64,000 nucleotides of DNA from Proteles cristata cristata (lineage: Eukaryota; Chordata; Mammalia; Carnivora; Hyaenidae), in NCBI GenBank assembly GCA_017311185.1, contig JAESUZ010000346.1, positions 930,001 through 994,000 of the forward strand, written 5' to 3'. Made by a program: the position numbers and the translations under genes. The first letter of the stretch is position 1. Each line of letters opens with the position of its first letter. Below, piece after piece: positions 21,361 through 31,757 of this stretch. The notes beneath the pieces were generated by a model. That model saw only the letters and a program-made list of their open reading frames with translations, was not told the origin of the DNA and did no database searches.

Positions 21361-22638
21361 GTAGATTTTCTTGGGAAATCAGAAGACAAAGCTCAGTTTA
21401 GAATTTTGGTTTGGAGATAGATAAGGTGCGTCTTTACGCCCAGGTTCTGGTTCCCGAAAGCCTCCAAATGTGCAATCCACTCCATCTGGTCCAACAACTT
21501 TTGAGGAACCAGAACCCCAGGAGGGGAGAGATGCCAGAGGAGCCCAGAACCGCCCCCCCCGCCCCCTCCCATTCCTCTGCTGCTGCTCTTCGTCCACATC
21601 TCCTGAGGGGCAACTTGCAGCTCTGAGGCCGGGGCCTTTCCAGCCCATCCCCCGCAAAGCCCCAGTCAGGGGAAGAGGCCTGGGTGACAGGACCTTGGTC
21701 CCCGGGTGAGTATGGTATCCGGGGGTGAGTAAACACGCAGAACTCCAAATGAAGGAAGGGGGGGAGCTGCCGGTTCCCCAGAGGCTCAGGCTGTGCTGAG
21801 CGCAGCACCAGACACCAGGCACCTGGCCTCCACCATCTCCTTGAATTTGAGCAACGACCCCATTTTCAAGAAATTCAGGCTGACGGAGAGGAAGCTACAA
21901 GCCCGGGGTCATCCATCCATAGGCAGAGGGGCTGGAGCGGGGCTAAGCCCTGCAAAGTCCTGGGCCATCCAGAAGGCGGAGGCCAGGGCTGCCTCTGGGT
22001 GAGGCCCTCCGGGGCCCAACCCCAACCCCCCCCGGAGGCTGTCAGTTGTCAGGAATCCCGCCTAAAACATCACCTAGGGCCATGCCATTTCGAGAAAACC
22101 AAGCGGTGGGCAAGAATTGCCTTTGGCTCCTGAGAGCCACCTGTCACTCAGGCCTGTCCTGCCTCACCTTGTCTTCCTGAGGCTTCCAAACACAGGGTCC
22201 CGGGAGCCGAGGCAAACTTTCTGAGCCCTCCAGAGGGAGGGGCTCATCCTGCTCTCTTTGTTTCCCTGACATGTTCCCTTTGCTTTCGGATACCCGCCAT
22301 CTCACCAGCCCCCCGGGCCCCCCGGCCCCGGCACGCGGGCAGTGTGCGCATTTATACAGACCCCGCAGACAGCGTCTGCACAGCGGCTCATATGGGCGGC
22401 AGCTGGGACTCGAAGGTTCCTTTCTAGAGGAACTGATAAGGAGCAAGAGCACTCAGGTCCTGCTTCCACTGGCGGCCTGGAGTGGGTAATGAAGGGGAAA
22501 CAGCGCATCCAAGTTGAATTTCTCTTCTCAAGATAAAACACGGAAGCCAGGACTTGAGGCGGAGCCCATCTGCTTTCCTACATGGGACCTACATGGGATA
22601 TTGGTTTAAACTCATAGACGTTCAGATTCCTCACGTAT
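21361..22638. other. Unique GC-rich sequence, no gene seen
   Basis: A MIR-like antisense fragment is likely at 21830-21930 (CCCCATTTTCAAGAAATTCA, GGCTGACGGAGAGGAAGC). Overlapping frames at 21379-21822 (minus) and 21434-21808 (minus) are GC-driven and lack domains. A small CpG-rich patch lies near 22310-22380. Confidence 0.45.
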
Positions 22639-22651
22639 AAAAGGGACCTTT

Positions 22652-22852
22652 GGGGCGCCTGGGTGGCTCAGTCGGTTGAGCCTCCGACTTTGGCTCAGGT
22701 CATGATCTCGCGGTTCGTGGGTTCGAGCCCCGCGTCGGGCTTGCTGCTGTCAGCATGGAGCCTGCTTCAGCTCCTCTGCCTCCCTCTTTCTCTGCCCCTC
22801 CCCTGCTCACTCTCTCTCTCACTCTCAAAAATAAATAAACCTTTAAGGAAAA
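22652..22852 (+). mobile_element. Carnivore tRNA-Lys SINE with 13-bp target duplication
   Basis: AAAAGGGACCTTT (22639-22651) recurs with one change at 22853-22865. Head and B-box (GGTTCGTGGGTTCGAGCCCC) are near consensus. Confidence 0.95.
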
Positions 22853-23059
22853 AAAAGGGATCTTTTCGGGGCTGCAATAATGTGCTGTGAAGCGGCCAGC
22901 ACGGTGCCTGGCACGTGGACAGTCACCGTTACAGCTGAGTATTAGAATTTCCCCTCCGAAAGGACAAGGGTCTTTTAATTCCTTGCCGCTGGAGACCAGA
23001 GTTTTCTGCACGTTTTGCAATGGGGAAATACATTTCAATCAGCAAGTGTTTTATTGTAC

Positions 23060-23200
23060 TTAATCTTCCCTGTCATCCTAGGAATTAGGCACCATTATTT
23101 TTGCTTGAAAGAAGAGGAGACTCGGGCACGGGGTGGTTGACGGTCACACAAGAAGAGAGCAGGGCTGGAAACTTCAGACTCTGAGCTCAGGGCTGCCTAT
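23060..23200 (-). repeat. MIR, antisense
   Basis: CTTCCCTGTCATCCTAGGAA, AAGAGGAGACTCGGGCACGG, GACGGTCACACAAGAAGAGA and GCAGGGCTGGAAACTTCAGA are the antisense MIR core in order. Confidence 0.7.
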
Positions 23201-23459
23201 TGGAAGGATTGTCCGGGCTTGTCAAGGGAGGATTCCGCACGCATCCTGGGGTGAGGATGGTAAGGACGAGTGTGGGAGGGGACGGCGGGGCGGGCAGTAA
23301 ACAGCCCAGCTTAGGAGCGGGCTGGACATTTCCTGATTTCAGTCCCCACCCCCCCCCCCCACCCCATCCCCCGGCAGCCCATTCAGCAGGTAACAAAGAT
23401 AGGAGTAACCTCAGGACCACTGCTCTCCAACAACATCACCTATGGTGATCTGTTTCACC
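23201..23459. other. Unique sequence with a long C-tract
   Basis: 23344-23373 is nearly pure C with single A/T breaks, giving G-quadruplex (minus) and i-motif (plus) potential. No gene seen. Confidence 0.5.
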
Positions 23460-23585
23460 CCCCTGCACATCAGTTCCCCGACCTAGAAAATGGGCTAATA
23501 ATTGTACCTTCCTCCGAGGCTTGGGAGGAGTACAGGAGATAAAGATGCACAGAAAGTGCTAGAACAGTGCCTTCCCTGTAGTGAG
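23460..23585 (+). repeat. MIR fragment, sense
   Basis: CAGTTCCCCGACCTAGAAAA, TGGGCTAATAATTGTACCTT and AGTGCTAGAACAGTGCCTTC follow the 3' half of MIR. Confidence 0.65.
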
Positions 23586-23698
23586 GGCCCAGAACTCACT
23601 AGCAGGGTCTCCATTTGACAGATGATCTGCCCGAGGTCACCCACCTTATCAGTAGGAACTTGCCAAGTGAATAAATAATAAACCTCCCAAGCCGTTAC

Positions 23699-23734
23699 CG
23701 AGCACGCACTGTAGACCGAGCACGCACTGTAGAC
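23699..23734. repeat. 18-bp tandem duplication
   Basis: CGAGCACGCACTGTAGAC occurs twice without a spacer (23699-23716, 23717-23734). It is a local replication-slippage product, probably in an antisense MIR remnant. Confidence 0.85.
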
Positions 23735-23805
23735 CAGCTGGTGCAACAGCAAGGATTTGAGATCCAAGGGAGAACTCTTTCCACAGGTGTTCCCTTGCCA
23801 CGCCA

Positions 23806-24445
23806 ACTGGGATGGACTGTCTGTCCCCCCAGTTCCTGTGTTGAAGTCCTAAGCCCCCATGTGACTCTCTTTGGAAGTTAGGGCTTACAATTTTTGTTTA
23901 ATGTTTATTCCTTTTTTGAGAGACAAAGAGACAGAGCACAAACAAGGGAGGGGCAGAGAGAGAGGGAGACACGGAATCCCAAGCAGGCTCCAGGCTCTGG
24001 GCTGTCACCACAGAGCCCGCCGCAGGTCTGTGAGATCATGACCTGAGCGGAAGTCGGATGCTCAACTGACTGAGCCACCCAGGCGCCCCCTGGAAGTAGC
24101 GATCTAGTAGATAATGAAGGTTGAATGAAGTCATAAGCACAGGGCCCTATTAGAACATGCCTGGCGGTCTTATTAGAAGAGAAAAAAAGGTCTGTCTCTC
24201 CCTCCGTCCCCACCACAGGGGACACTAAGAAGAAGCCACAGGTGGACATAGGGCGAGCCCAGCAACCATCTACAAACTAGGATGCAAAGCTCTTACCAGA
24301 AACTGGATTTGCTGACCCCCTGATTTCAGACTTCCAGCATCCGGGAGCCCAGCAGAGCCGGCAGGAAATGCACTTCTGTGGTTTAAGCTGCCCAGTTGGG
24401 GGTATTTTGTTATGGAAGCCTGAGCCGACTCAGACCCCAACACAA
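23806..24445 (+). mobile_element. MLT1-type LTR (ERVL-MaLR solo LTR), split by a SINE
   Basis: Left part: GTGTTGAAGTCCTAAGCCCC, GTGACTCTCTTTGGAAG. After the SINE: GATAATGAAGGTTGAATGAA, GTCTTATTAGAAGAGAAAAA, AGACTTCCAGCATCCGGGAG, TGTGGTTTAAGCTGCCCAGT, TATTTTGTTATGGAAGCC. These are the MLT1 landmarks in order. No internal retroviral genes are present; it is a degraded solo LTR. Confidence 0.75.
23893..24090 (-). mobile_element. Carnivore tRNA-Lys SINE, antisense, inside an MLT1 LTR
   Basis: GTTTAATGTTTATTCC to TGAGCCACCCAGGCGCCCCC. TGGAAGT is found on both sides (pre near 23873, post at 24091). The B-box region carries a small deletion (CGCAGGTCTGTGAGATCATG). Confidence 0.9.
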
Positions 24446-25690
24446 TCAGGTTTCGGGAGCAAAGCAGAGTGGCCAGACAACAGTAATGTCCACTGCTCAG
24501 AACCATGCGATTAGCCCAAAAGCACTGAGAAAGGTGAGGCCCGTCTCCAAGGGCTGGTGTGGAAATCTGCTCAAGACAAAAATGTTGACCGAAAGGGCAA
24601 GTTGTAAAAATGGTTCGTGAAGGATAGGCAATTTGTGAAAAACAAGCACACGCGCGGATACAAAACAATGTTCGATATTCCTATGGGATCTTATTTAAGT
24701 ATGAAATATATTCAAACAGGTCGGGAAAATCAGACTCGTCAAATCCCCTTCCTTGATTTCCCCCAAGAAAGAGAACAGGATGGGGGGGAGAGGGGGTGTC
24801 AGAAGGACCTCTGCTTTACCTGTAGTTTAAAAAAAATTTTTTATACTGAAAATATATTCATGTAGTGTGTTCCTTGAGGACCAAAAAGTAGTGACATGTA
24901 TAAAAAGGGAAAAAAAGGAGAAGAAATGTCTGCCCCAAGGTGATCTATGCCTCCGTCACACACATAAAAGCCGCCGGCATAATTTTCTAATGCCTCTTCA
25001 CCCCACACCCCATCACATCTCCTAAATGAAAGACTTTTTGAAAAGAGGAAGACCGTAAAAAGTGGGTGAGGAGGTGGTGAAATGCATTCGAGGAAGAGAG
25101 CGGAGGAAGGTTCCAGAAAACAAGAGCTAGCGATAAGGACAGGAAATGTGATCAAAGAATGGAACGCAGTAGGCATCAATATCTGACGCACGTGCTCTCC
25201 CTGAGTTTTCCAGGCAGCCTCGCAGGGACTCAGCCCTGCCTGCAGGGAGGCGGTTCCCCCAACCCCCTGCCGGGGCCTCCCGCACTGGCCCCCGGGGCGG
25301 CTCTTTCCAAAGAGCAGGCCTGACATAACACAGCTCTTCCTACAAGATGCAGTCTGCAGTGGGGTACGCGTTCCCCAGAGTCACCCCATGCGCCCTGCCC
25401 TGGGGAGCATGTGCGGCAGGAGCCCTTGGCAACCTGCTAACTGCCTCCCCACCCCCTACCCGGGTCACTGAGTACCTTCAAGTCCCTGGAAGGCCAACCC
25501 CCCACCTCTTGGTGGGTCTGGTACCAAAGAGTGGCTGCCACCTGGGGCGGGGCCAGCATCATGGACCCAGTGCCCCCACTCCTGCGGGGAATATTGGGCA
25601 GAACCAGAGCCTCCTGGGGTCTGCGTGTCGCTGTCCAAAGGCCCTGGCACGACAAGATCATCTCTTCAAAGGGTGTTTAAAACCTTTTGG
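24446..25690. other. Unique sequence, no gene seen
   Basis: The middle (24640-24910) is AT-rich and may include an unrecognised old LINE tail. The right half is GC-rich. The frames at 24841-25326 (minus, 161 codons) and 25347-25748 (plus) show no domain; the latter runs into the next SINE. Confidence 0.45.
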
Positions 25691-25694
25691 TTTT

Positions 25695-25925
25695 GGGGCG
25701 CCTGGGGGTCTCAGTCGGTTAAGCCTCCGACTTCGGCTCAGGTCATGATCTCGTGGTTCATGGGTTCGAGCCCCGCATCGGGCTCTGTGCTGACAGCTCG
25801 GAGCCTGGAGCCTGCTTCCGACTCTGTGTCTCCCTCTCTCGCTGCTCTTCCCCTGCTCATGCTCTGTCTCTCTCTGCCTCAAAAATAAATAAACTACAAA
25901 AAATTTTAAAAAATAAAATAAACCT
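25695..25925 (+). mobile_element. Carnivore tRNA-Lys SINE, sense
   Basis: GGGGCGCCTGGGGGTCTCAG head, consensus B-box, AAAAATAAATAAACTAC tail. AAACCTTT-like bases on both sides suggest a short target duplication. Confidence 0.95.
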
Positions 25926-25951
25926 TTCAGTGTTAAACCAAAGTCCTGTTT

Positions 25952-26172
25952 AAATTTTTTTTTAACGTTTATTCATGTTTGAGACAGAGAGAGTCAGAGC
26001 ATGTGTGGGGAGGGGAAGGGACAGAGAGAGAGGGAGATACAGAATCGGAAGCAGGCTCTAGGCTCAGAGCTGACAGCACAGAGCCCGATGCGGGGCTCGA
26101 ACTCACAGACTGCCAAGACCGTGACCCGAGCTGAAGTCGGACGCTTAACCGACGGAGCCACTCAGGCGCCCC
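25952..26172 (-). mobile_element. Carnivore tRNA-Lys SINE, antisense, with target duplication
   Basis: ACCAAAGTCCT flanks it (25937-25947 and 26173-26183). The B-box-side segment is diverged (CAGACTGCCAAGACCGTGAC). Confidence 0.95.
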
Positions 26173-26183
26173 ACCAAAGTCCT

Positions 26184-26577
26184 TTTAAAAGGAATTGGGA
26201 AAACCCAGACCCCATCCTTCATAGCCAGCCTCCTTTACACAAGAAGTGTCTGACCCCGGTTTTCATTTCATGCCAGAGGGGAACGGTACAAGGAAGAGCA
26301 AAGAGATATTTTATTGATGTTGCTGTTCGTTTCACATTAATTAGCTTTTCTAAGTGGAAGATGATGGATGCATGTGGTAGAAGAAAGGTGAGCCACACAA
26401 AAGGATAGTCACGAGAAGTGCCTCCTTTCCACCCCCAGAAGTAAATGTTACTACCAGTTTTTGTGTTTCCTTGCACGCGCACACACACAAACACACACAC
26501 ATCTGCGTTTTCATACATCTAGAAGGAGAGTATACATACCACTTAGCCTTTTGTTTGTTTCTCAACTGACAATATAT
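26184..26577. other. Unique sequence, no gene seen
   Basis: Contains a short imperfect CA run near 26476-26502. No repeat family or gene recognised. Confidence 0.45.
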
Positions 26578-26589
26578 AAAGAAACTACT

Positions 26590-26810
26590 GGGGCTCCTGG
26601 GTGGCTCAGTCGGTTAAGCGTCCGACTTCAGTTCAGGTCATGATCTCACCGTTCATGCGTTCGAGCCCCGAGTTGGGCTCTGTGCTGACAGCTTGGAGCT
26701 GGGAGCCTGGAGCCTGCTTCCGATTCTGTGTCTCTCTCTGCTCCACCCCTGCTCACTCTCTCTCTCTGTCAAAAAATGAATAAATGTTAAAGAAAATTTT
26801 AAAAAAGAAA
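26590..26810 (+). mobile_element. Carnivore tRNA-Lys SINE with 10-bp target duplication
   Basis: AAAGAAACTA at 26578-26587 and 26811-26820. A small internal duplication is visible (CTTGGAGCTGGGAGCCTGGA). Confidence 0.95.
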
Positions 26811-26820
26811 AAAGAAACTA

Positions 26821-27221
26821 TGGCTAAAGAGGTCTCCCATCCCTAAGTCTTCCCAAGACCCAGCCAGACTTCGGTTTAAGATGCACAATCCACACCGCTT
26901 GAAATGCAGTATAAATGCAGGTGAAGAAGGGCTGTGTATCTGTCCACACAACCCACGGGGAAGGTGGCACAAACATGTTCAAGGGACCTTGTGAACAATT
27001 ATAACTGCAGATGGGCATAAATCCTGTCACAAACGTAGACATAAAATGCATGGGAGAAGGAGAAATTAGTTCTGAAGGAAAGCACCGGGAAGACTGGGCT
27101 GTGGTGTGTCACCCTCTCAGGCTGGAGGTCACAGTCAGGAGGTCCACTGATGCTCCCCCAGGGGTGGAATCACACCTTCCTGACATGGCATCCTGGGCTG
27201 TCGCAGAAGGTGACCTAAAAT
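26821..27221. other. Unique sequence, no gene seen
   Basis: TGCACAATCCACACCGCTTG and neighbouring bases show no repeat match and no domain-bearing frame. Confidence 0.4.
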
Positions 27222-27231
27222 TGTTCACATT

Positions 27232-27452
27232 AAGAAAAATTGGTTTAATTATTTATTTAGTTTTGAGGGGGGAGGGAGAGGGAGAGCATGACCAGGAGAG
27301 GAGCAGAGAAAGAGAGAGAGAGAATCTTAAGCAGATTCTGCACTGTGAGCACAGAGTCTGATGCGGGGCTCGAACCCGCGAACCCTGAGATCGTGCCCTG
27401 AGCGGAAATCAAGAGTCAACCGTTTAACCACTTGAAGCCCCCCAGGCGTCCC
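27232..27452 (-). mobile_element. Carnivore tRNA-Lys SINE, antisense, perfect 10-bp duplication
   Basis: TGTTCACATT at 27222-27231 and 27453-27462. The copy is diverged (GATCGTGCCCTGAGCGGAAA, CCACTTGAAGCCCCCCAGGC). Confidence 0.95.
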
Positions 27453-27462
27453 TGTTCACATT

Positions 27463-27764
27463 TTAGCAGCACATCACATCGAATACCATAGTGCACTCGG
27501 GGGAAGACTCTCCCAACCAAACACATCAATATTTCTGTAGAAAATGTTTTGTGTATTTTTTGATTATTAAAGCGTTTTCAACTTCAGAAACACATGTAAG
27601 AGACTGTGGGGCCTCGGTGGAAAAAATCTAGCTCAAAGAGGAAAACTTCAGATCCAATAAGAAAAAAGGAGTGGGAATCAAGAAACATTGGCAAGGAACA
27701 AAATTAACAAATATGTTGCTAAATCTATATAAACATTGTATAAAATGAAAAAAAATTGGGGGAA
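27463..27764. other. Unique AT-rich sequence
   Basis: No gene or repeat recognised. Confidence 0.4.
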
Positions 27765-27955
27765 TTTTTTTGGAATGTTTATTTTTGAGAGAAAGAGAGA
27801 GTATGAGTGGCGGAGCTGCAGATAGAGATGGGACAGAGATGGTGAGTGGGCTCTGTGATGACAGCAGAGAGCCCAATGTTGAGGCTCCAACTCACAAACT
27901 GTGAGATCCTGACCTGAGCCAAATGTGGACGCTCAACAAACTGAGCCTCTAGGTG
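27765..27955 (-). mobile_element. Carnivore tRNA-Lys SINE, antisense, strongly degraded
   Basis: GGAATGTTTATTTTTGAGAG, AACTGTGAGATCCTGACCTG and CTCAACAAACTGAGCCTCTA are recognisable, but the GCACAGAGCCC part is scrambled. It is among the oldest SINE copies here. Confidence 0.75.
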
Positions 27956-28130
27956 AATTTTAAACACAAGAAGGACTAAAATACTGGACCAAAAAAAAAA
28001 AAAAAAGAGAGAGAGAGAGAGATAAAAATTGAGCGGTGAAAGAACAGAGTTCAAACATTCTAAAATCATTGTATTGTCCTGAAGAACAAGAAAAGTAAAA
28101 AAAAAAAAAAAAAAAAAATTTAATTGGGGG

Positions 28131-28346
28131 AGCGCCTGGGTGGCTCAGTCGGTTGAGCATCCAACTTTGGCTCAGGTCATGATCTCACGGTTCATGGGAT
28201 CAGGCCCCGCGTCAGGTTCTGTACTGACAGCTTGCTCAGAGCCTGAGCCTGCCTCGCATTCTGTGTCTCCTTCTCTCTCTGCCCCTCCCCTGTTCATGCT
28301 CTGTCTCTCAAAATATAAATACATGTAAAAAAAATTTTTTTTTTAA
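28131..28346 (+). mobile_element. Carnivore tRNA-Lys SINE, sense
   Basis: GCGCCTGGGTGGCTCAGTCG head, GGGATCAGGCCCCGCGTCAG B-box region, CAAAATATAAATACATG tail. It follows a 25-base A-run at about 28097-28118 that belongs to the flank or to an earlier insertion. Confidence 0.95.
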
Positions 28347-28359
28347 TTTTAAGTGGTTT

Positions 28360-28471
28360 TCACGACTAGTGCAGAGCCCAGCACAGGGCTTGAACTCATG
28401 ACCCCAAGATCAAGACCTGTGCTAAGATCAAGCGTGAAACAACTTAACTGACTGAGCCACCCAGGTGCCCC
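28360..28471 (-). mobile_element. Carnivore tRNA-Lys SINE fragment, antisense
   Basis: Only the head half remains (GCAGAGCCCAGCACAGGGCT to GACTGAGCCACCCAGGTGCC). An L1 insertion starts directly after it. Confidence 0.85.
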
Positions 28472-28485
28472 AAGAGAAGTATTTT

Positions 28486-28940
28486 TTTTTTTTTACAAAT
28501 AGTTTATTGTCAAATTGGTTTCCACATAACACCCAGTGATCATCCCCACAAGTGTCCTCCTCCATGCCCATCCCTCCTCCCCCCCACATCCATCAGTCCT
28601 CAGTTTTTGTCAGCATTCAAGAGTCTCTCCTGGTTTGCCTCTCTCCCTTTCCCCCACAATTTCCGCCCTTCTTCTCCCCCATGTTCCTCAGTTAAGTTCC
28701 TCCTAATCCTCCTATACGTGCACACATATGATATTTGTCCTTCTCTGCCTGACTTATTTCGCTCAGCATAAACCCTCAAGGTCCATCCATGTTGCTACAC
28801 ATGGCCAGATTTCATTGTTTCTCATTGCCATGTAGTATTCCATGGTATAGAAAAACCACATCTTCTTGATCCATTCGTCTGTTGATGGACACTTAGGCTC
28901 TTTCCATGTTTTAGCTATTGTTGAGAGTGCTGCTGTGAAC
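28486..28940 (-). mobile_element. 5'-truncated carnivore L1, antisense, perfect 16-bp target duplication
   Basis: CCAAGAGAAGTATTTT at 28470-28485 and 28941-28956 brackets a poly-T start and an antisense L1 3' UTR (TTATTGTCAAATTGGTTTCC, AACACCCAGTGATCATCCCC, TTCGCTCAGCATAAACCC, GTAGTATTCCATGGTATAGA, CTATTGTTGAGAGTGCTGCT). About 455 bp remain, so it was dead on arrival. The sharp duplication indicates a carnivore-age event. Confidence 0.95.
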
Positions 28941-28956
28941 CCAAGAGAAGTATTTT

Positions 28957-29261
28957 AAAAATTTTGAAGTTAAGCCCTCCGGTTGAAACATGTCAGACCC
29001 TAAAATTACAAAAGGAATAACTTCCAAATAATTAAAAGGGGTAAAGAAATTAACAAAGCCTGGATTACATGTTGCAAAGCAGGAAAAGAGACAGGGAGAA
29101 GCAGTGGGAACCACAGGAAGGAAAAAACACACACCCAGATGACACGCCCAGATGGCAGAAGCTGGCTCACACACAGGCAGCAAATGTAAATGCATCAAAC
29201 TCATCAACTAAAAGACTGAGATTTTACCAACTGAATTCTATGATGCTTTAGAGACTTGTCT
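28957..29261. other. Unique sequence
   Basis: No gene seen. AAATTACAAAAGGAATAACT and surrounding AT-rich bases show no family match. Confidence 0.4.
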
Positions 29262-29279
29262 AAAAATACGGGGTCCCAG

Positions 29280-29496
29280 GGGCGCCTGGGTGGCTTAGTC
29301 GCTTAAGCGTCCGACTTTCGCTTAGGTCATGATCTCGCAGTTCATGGGTTCGGGCCCCGCGTCGGGCTCTGTGCTGACTGCCAGCTCAGAGCCTGGAGCC
29401 TGTTTCAGTCTGTGACTCCTCTCTCTCTGACCCTCCCCTGCTCACGCTGTCTCTCTCTCTCTCTCTCTCTCCTAGAAATAAATAAAACATTAAAAA
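29280..29496 (+). mobile_element. Young carnivore tRNA-Lys SINE, perfect 18-bp target duplication
   Basis: AAAAATACGGGGTCCCAG at 29262-29279 and 29497-29514. It carries the young-subfamily marks GCTTAGGTCATGATCTCGCA, GACTGCCAGCTCAG, CCTGTTTCAG and CTAGAAATAAATAAA. Confidence 0.97.
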
Positions 29497-29514
29497 AAAA
29501 ATACGGGGTCCCAG

Positions 29515-29870
29515 AAATGTGAAAAGATGCAGAGCAAGGTATGCAAGACAAAGAAATACTGAGCAGAAGAAATCTGGGTTGCAGTGTATCCCATAAACAG
29601 TCTTGAAGATGGTACTTAAAGGTGTCGCTGTGGATACAAAAAGCCCAAACAGCTATATGAAAAATCTAAAATTATAAAGTAGACAAACGCCAGTACATTA
29701 GCCCCGGCCTTCACCCTACAAGGGAAATTGTCTGCTAATGGACCTGCATTGGCCTCTAGACTCCAAGCTCCTGCTACGAAACAAGTTGTGTCTTATTACT
29801 AGTCACTCAATTCCCAGCTCTTGGTCCAAGCCTGACTTAGGGGCTTCTTAATAAATGTTTATTGAATAAA
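29515..29870. other. Unique sequence; ancient repeat remnant at right
   Basis: TAATAAATGTTTATTGAATA at 29849-29868 is the typical 3' end of an ancient L2/MIR-type element. CTAGACTCCAAGCTCCTGCT upstream fits L2. No gene seen. Confidence 0.45.
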
Positions 29871-30053
29871 CCGGTGGTTCTCCAGCCTGGCTGCACATCA
29901 GAATCTTCTGGGAGTTTTTAAAAATACTGAGGCCTGGGCCCCACCCCAGACCAATTAAAAGGAACTCTCTAGGGGTGGGGCCTCAATATGGTATATTTTT
30001 GAAAGGCTCCCCAGGTGATTCTGATGTTTGGCCAGGGCTGAGAACTGCTGGAA
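29871..30053. mobile_element. MER5A-type DNA transposon
   Basis: Imperfect terminal inverted repeats: GGTGGTTCTCCAGCCTGGCT at left and GCCAGGGCTGAGAACTGCTG at right. Between them lie GGGCCCCACCCCAGACCAAT and CTCCCCAGGTGATTCTGATG. It is short and non-autonomous. Confidence 0.85.
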
Positions 30054-30084
30054 TAAATAAATGACTGAACGACCCAATGAACGA

Positions 30085-30450
30085 GCGTCTCTTTGATTTA
30101 CAAAAGAATTCATTGCAGGATTCCTTTTAAAAGCACGCTCCCATGGTGCATTGCCAATGTAATTCGATTTTAAGAAATTTGATTTACACCCAATATTGCC
30201 GGCACAATCTATTTTGTGAAGCAAGGAACATCTGTATTATCTATCAATTTTTACTTTTTTTTATGGATTTGGGAATACTCTGTTTCTCCATTTAGAAGTG
30301 AACTGGAGACTTGAACAAAAACTGTATCATTTCCTGTACTCTGAAAAATGCTTTCTCCCACTCTGGCATTTAGGGGCCATTTCCCGGCAATAGTAAGCAT
30401 GTGATTACCTAACGAGACGTTTAAAGCGGTCTGGAGAAGTATAAAAACAT
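30085..30450. promoter_or_regulatory. Candidate conserved non-coding element
   Basis: Repeat-free AT-rich block with homeodomain-like TAAT/ATTA cores (CCAATGTAATTCGATTTTAA, GTGATTACCTAACGAG) and TATCTATCAATTTT. It ends at an abrupt GC rise near 30450. Inference from composition only. Confidence 0.25.
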
Positions 30451-31004
30451 CATTGTCTGGGCGTCTTGCTCCTGATGTTACAGGAGCGAGAGACGTAGCA
30501 TCGAGGGCACATTAGGGCCCTTCCGTGAGCCGGCGCTGCGTCAGACACTGGCAGCGGAGGGAGAGGTGGAGGCCAGGCCCAGGTGGGCAGCAGGAGGGCA
30601 GCGGGGCAAATAGGTGTCCGGGTATCAGGTGAGGCAGACGGCTGTGACTCCTTCCCCAAGCAGCGTCCACCGTTGCCAGGCAACAAGAAGACAAAATGAC
30701 GACCTTCTGACCAAGTCTCAAAGAAGCTGGACAGAAGGAGGAAACATCTCATAAGGGAGAGAGCCTTTGGGCCCTGTCTTCACAGATGGGGCGGATTTTT
30801 CCCGGGACAAAGTTGCAGGGAGAATGTTCTGGCAGAGGGAACAGCGTGAGCGGCAGTAGCAGATGAAGGGATGCTGTTGGGACACTTCCCGGTGCTTTTC
30901 TTCTCCGGCTTGAGAGCCCCTCGTGGCCACCCTCCTCCCAGGGCCCATGCCAGCAACCACACCGGGTATTTGCTGCCCATTCCCGTCGACTTCTGCTGTC
31001 ATAA
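30451..31004. other. Unique sequence, no gene seen
   Basis: GC-rich with moderate CpG. The minus frames 30450-30752, 30718-31002 and 30749-31096 overlap one another and are not distinguishable from chance. Confidence 0.45.
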
Positions 31005-31670
31005 TTGCCGTATTCGTGTCCTAGGGCAGCCGTGACAAAGTGCCGCAAACAGGTGTTTATTCTCTCACGGCTCCGGAGCCAAAAGTCTGAACTCAAGATG
31101 CTGGCAGGGCCGTAGACCCTCTGAAACTTGTAGAAAAATCTTTCTGTCCTGCCCCTTCCTAGCTTTTGGTATTGCTGGCGATCTTTGGTATTCCCTGACT
31201 TTCGGAGTATCTACTGGGCCCCCAACCCCCCTCTTCCCCTGATCTTCCCCATGTGCACCTGTGTCCAAGTCTCCACCCCCCCACCACACCCTTTTTTTTA
31301 ATGGTAGAACATCTGGAAATTCATGGACTTGCAAACACCTGGTTTTCTTTTTTAATGTTTATTTTGAGAGAGAGAGAGAGCAAGAGCACGCGCACATGAG
31401 CAGAGGAGAAGCAGAGAGAGAGAGAGAGAGAATCCCAAGCAGGCTCCCTACTGTCAGCAGAGAGCCCGCTGCAGGGGCTTGAACTCACAAACCGTGAGAT
31501 CATGACCTAGCTGAACTCAAGAGTCGGATGCTTAACCAACTGCGCCACCAAGCACCCCCGATTTTCCCCTTTTTATAAGGACACAGTCATATTGAAAGAT
31601 GGCCAACCCTAATGACCTCAGCGTAACTTAGTTTCCTCAGTAAAGACTCTATCTCCATGAGAATAGCTGA
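31005..31670 (-). mobile_element. MLT1-type LTR, antisense, first part
   Basis: GTGTCCTAGGGCAGCCGTGA, AAGTGCCGCAAACAGGTGTT, TATTCTCTCACGGCTCCGGA, TTTATAAGGACACAGTCATA, CCAACCCTAATGACCTCAGC and CAGTAAAGACTCTATCTCC are antisense MLT1 landmarks. It is broken by a SINE (31345-31559) and continues after an L1 insertion at about 32495. Confidence 0.75.
31345..31559 (-). mobile_element. Carnivore tRNA-Lys SINE, antisense, inside an MLT1 LTR
   Basis: CTTTTTTAATGTTTATTTTG, (GA)n, GCAGAGAGCCCGCTGCAGGG, CCGTGAGATCATGACC, ending GCGCCACCAAGCACCCCCG. Confidence 0.9.
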
Positions 31671-31713
31671 GATATGGAAACAACCCATGTGTCCATCAGC
31701 GGATGAAGGGATG

Positions 31714-31755
<42 letters not shown>
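31714..31755. repeat. (CA)n microsatellite
   Basis: About 20 perfect CA units inside the L1 fragment, where the consensus has a short TATATACACA-like run. Confidence 0.95.

Positions 31756-31757
<2 letters not shown>

Noticed and set aside
21539..21562. CpG island promoter
   Set aside because: The GC-rich patch near 21550 is short and mainly C-runs with few CpG, unlike the blocks at 34.3 and 45.5 kb.
22652..22740. tRNA genes at the SINE heads
   Set aside because: The heads keep A- and B-box-like words from tRNA-Lys, but they do not fold as complete tRNAs and continue into SINE bodies.
23806..24445. Endogenous retrovirus with coding potential
   Set aside because: Only a degraded solo LTR of the MLT1 type is seen; no internal genes lie next to it.
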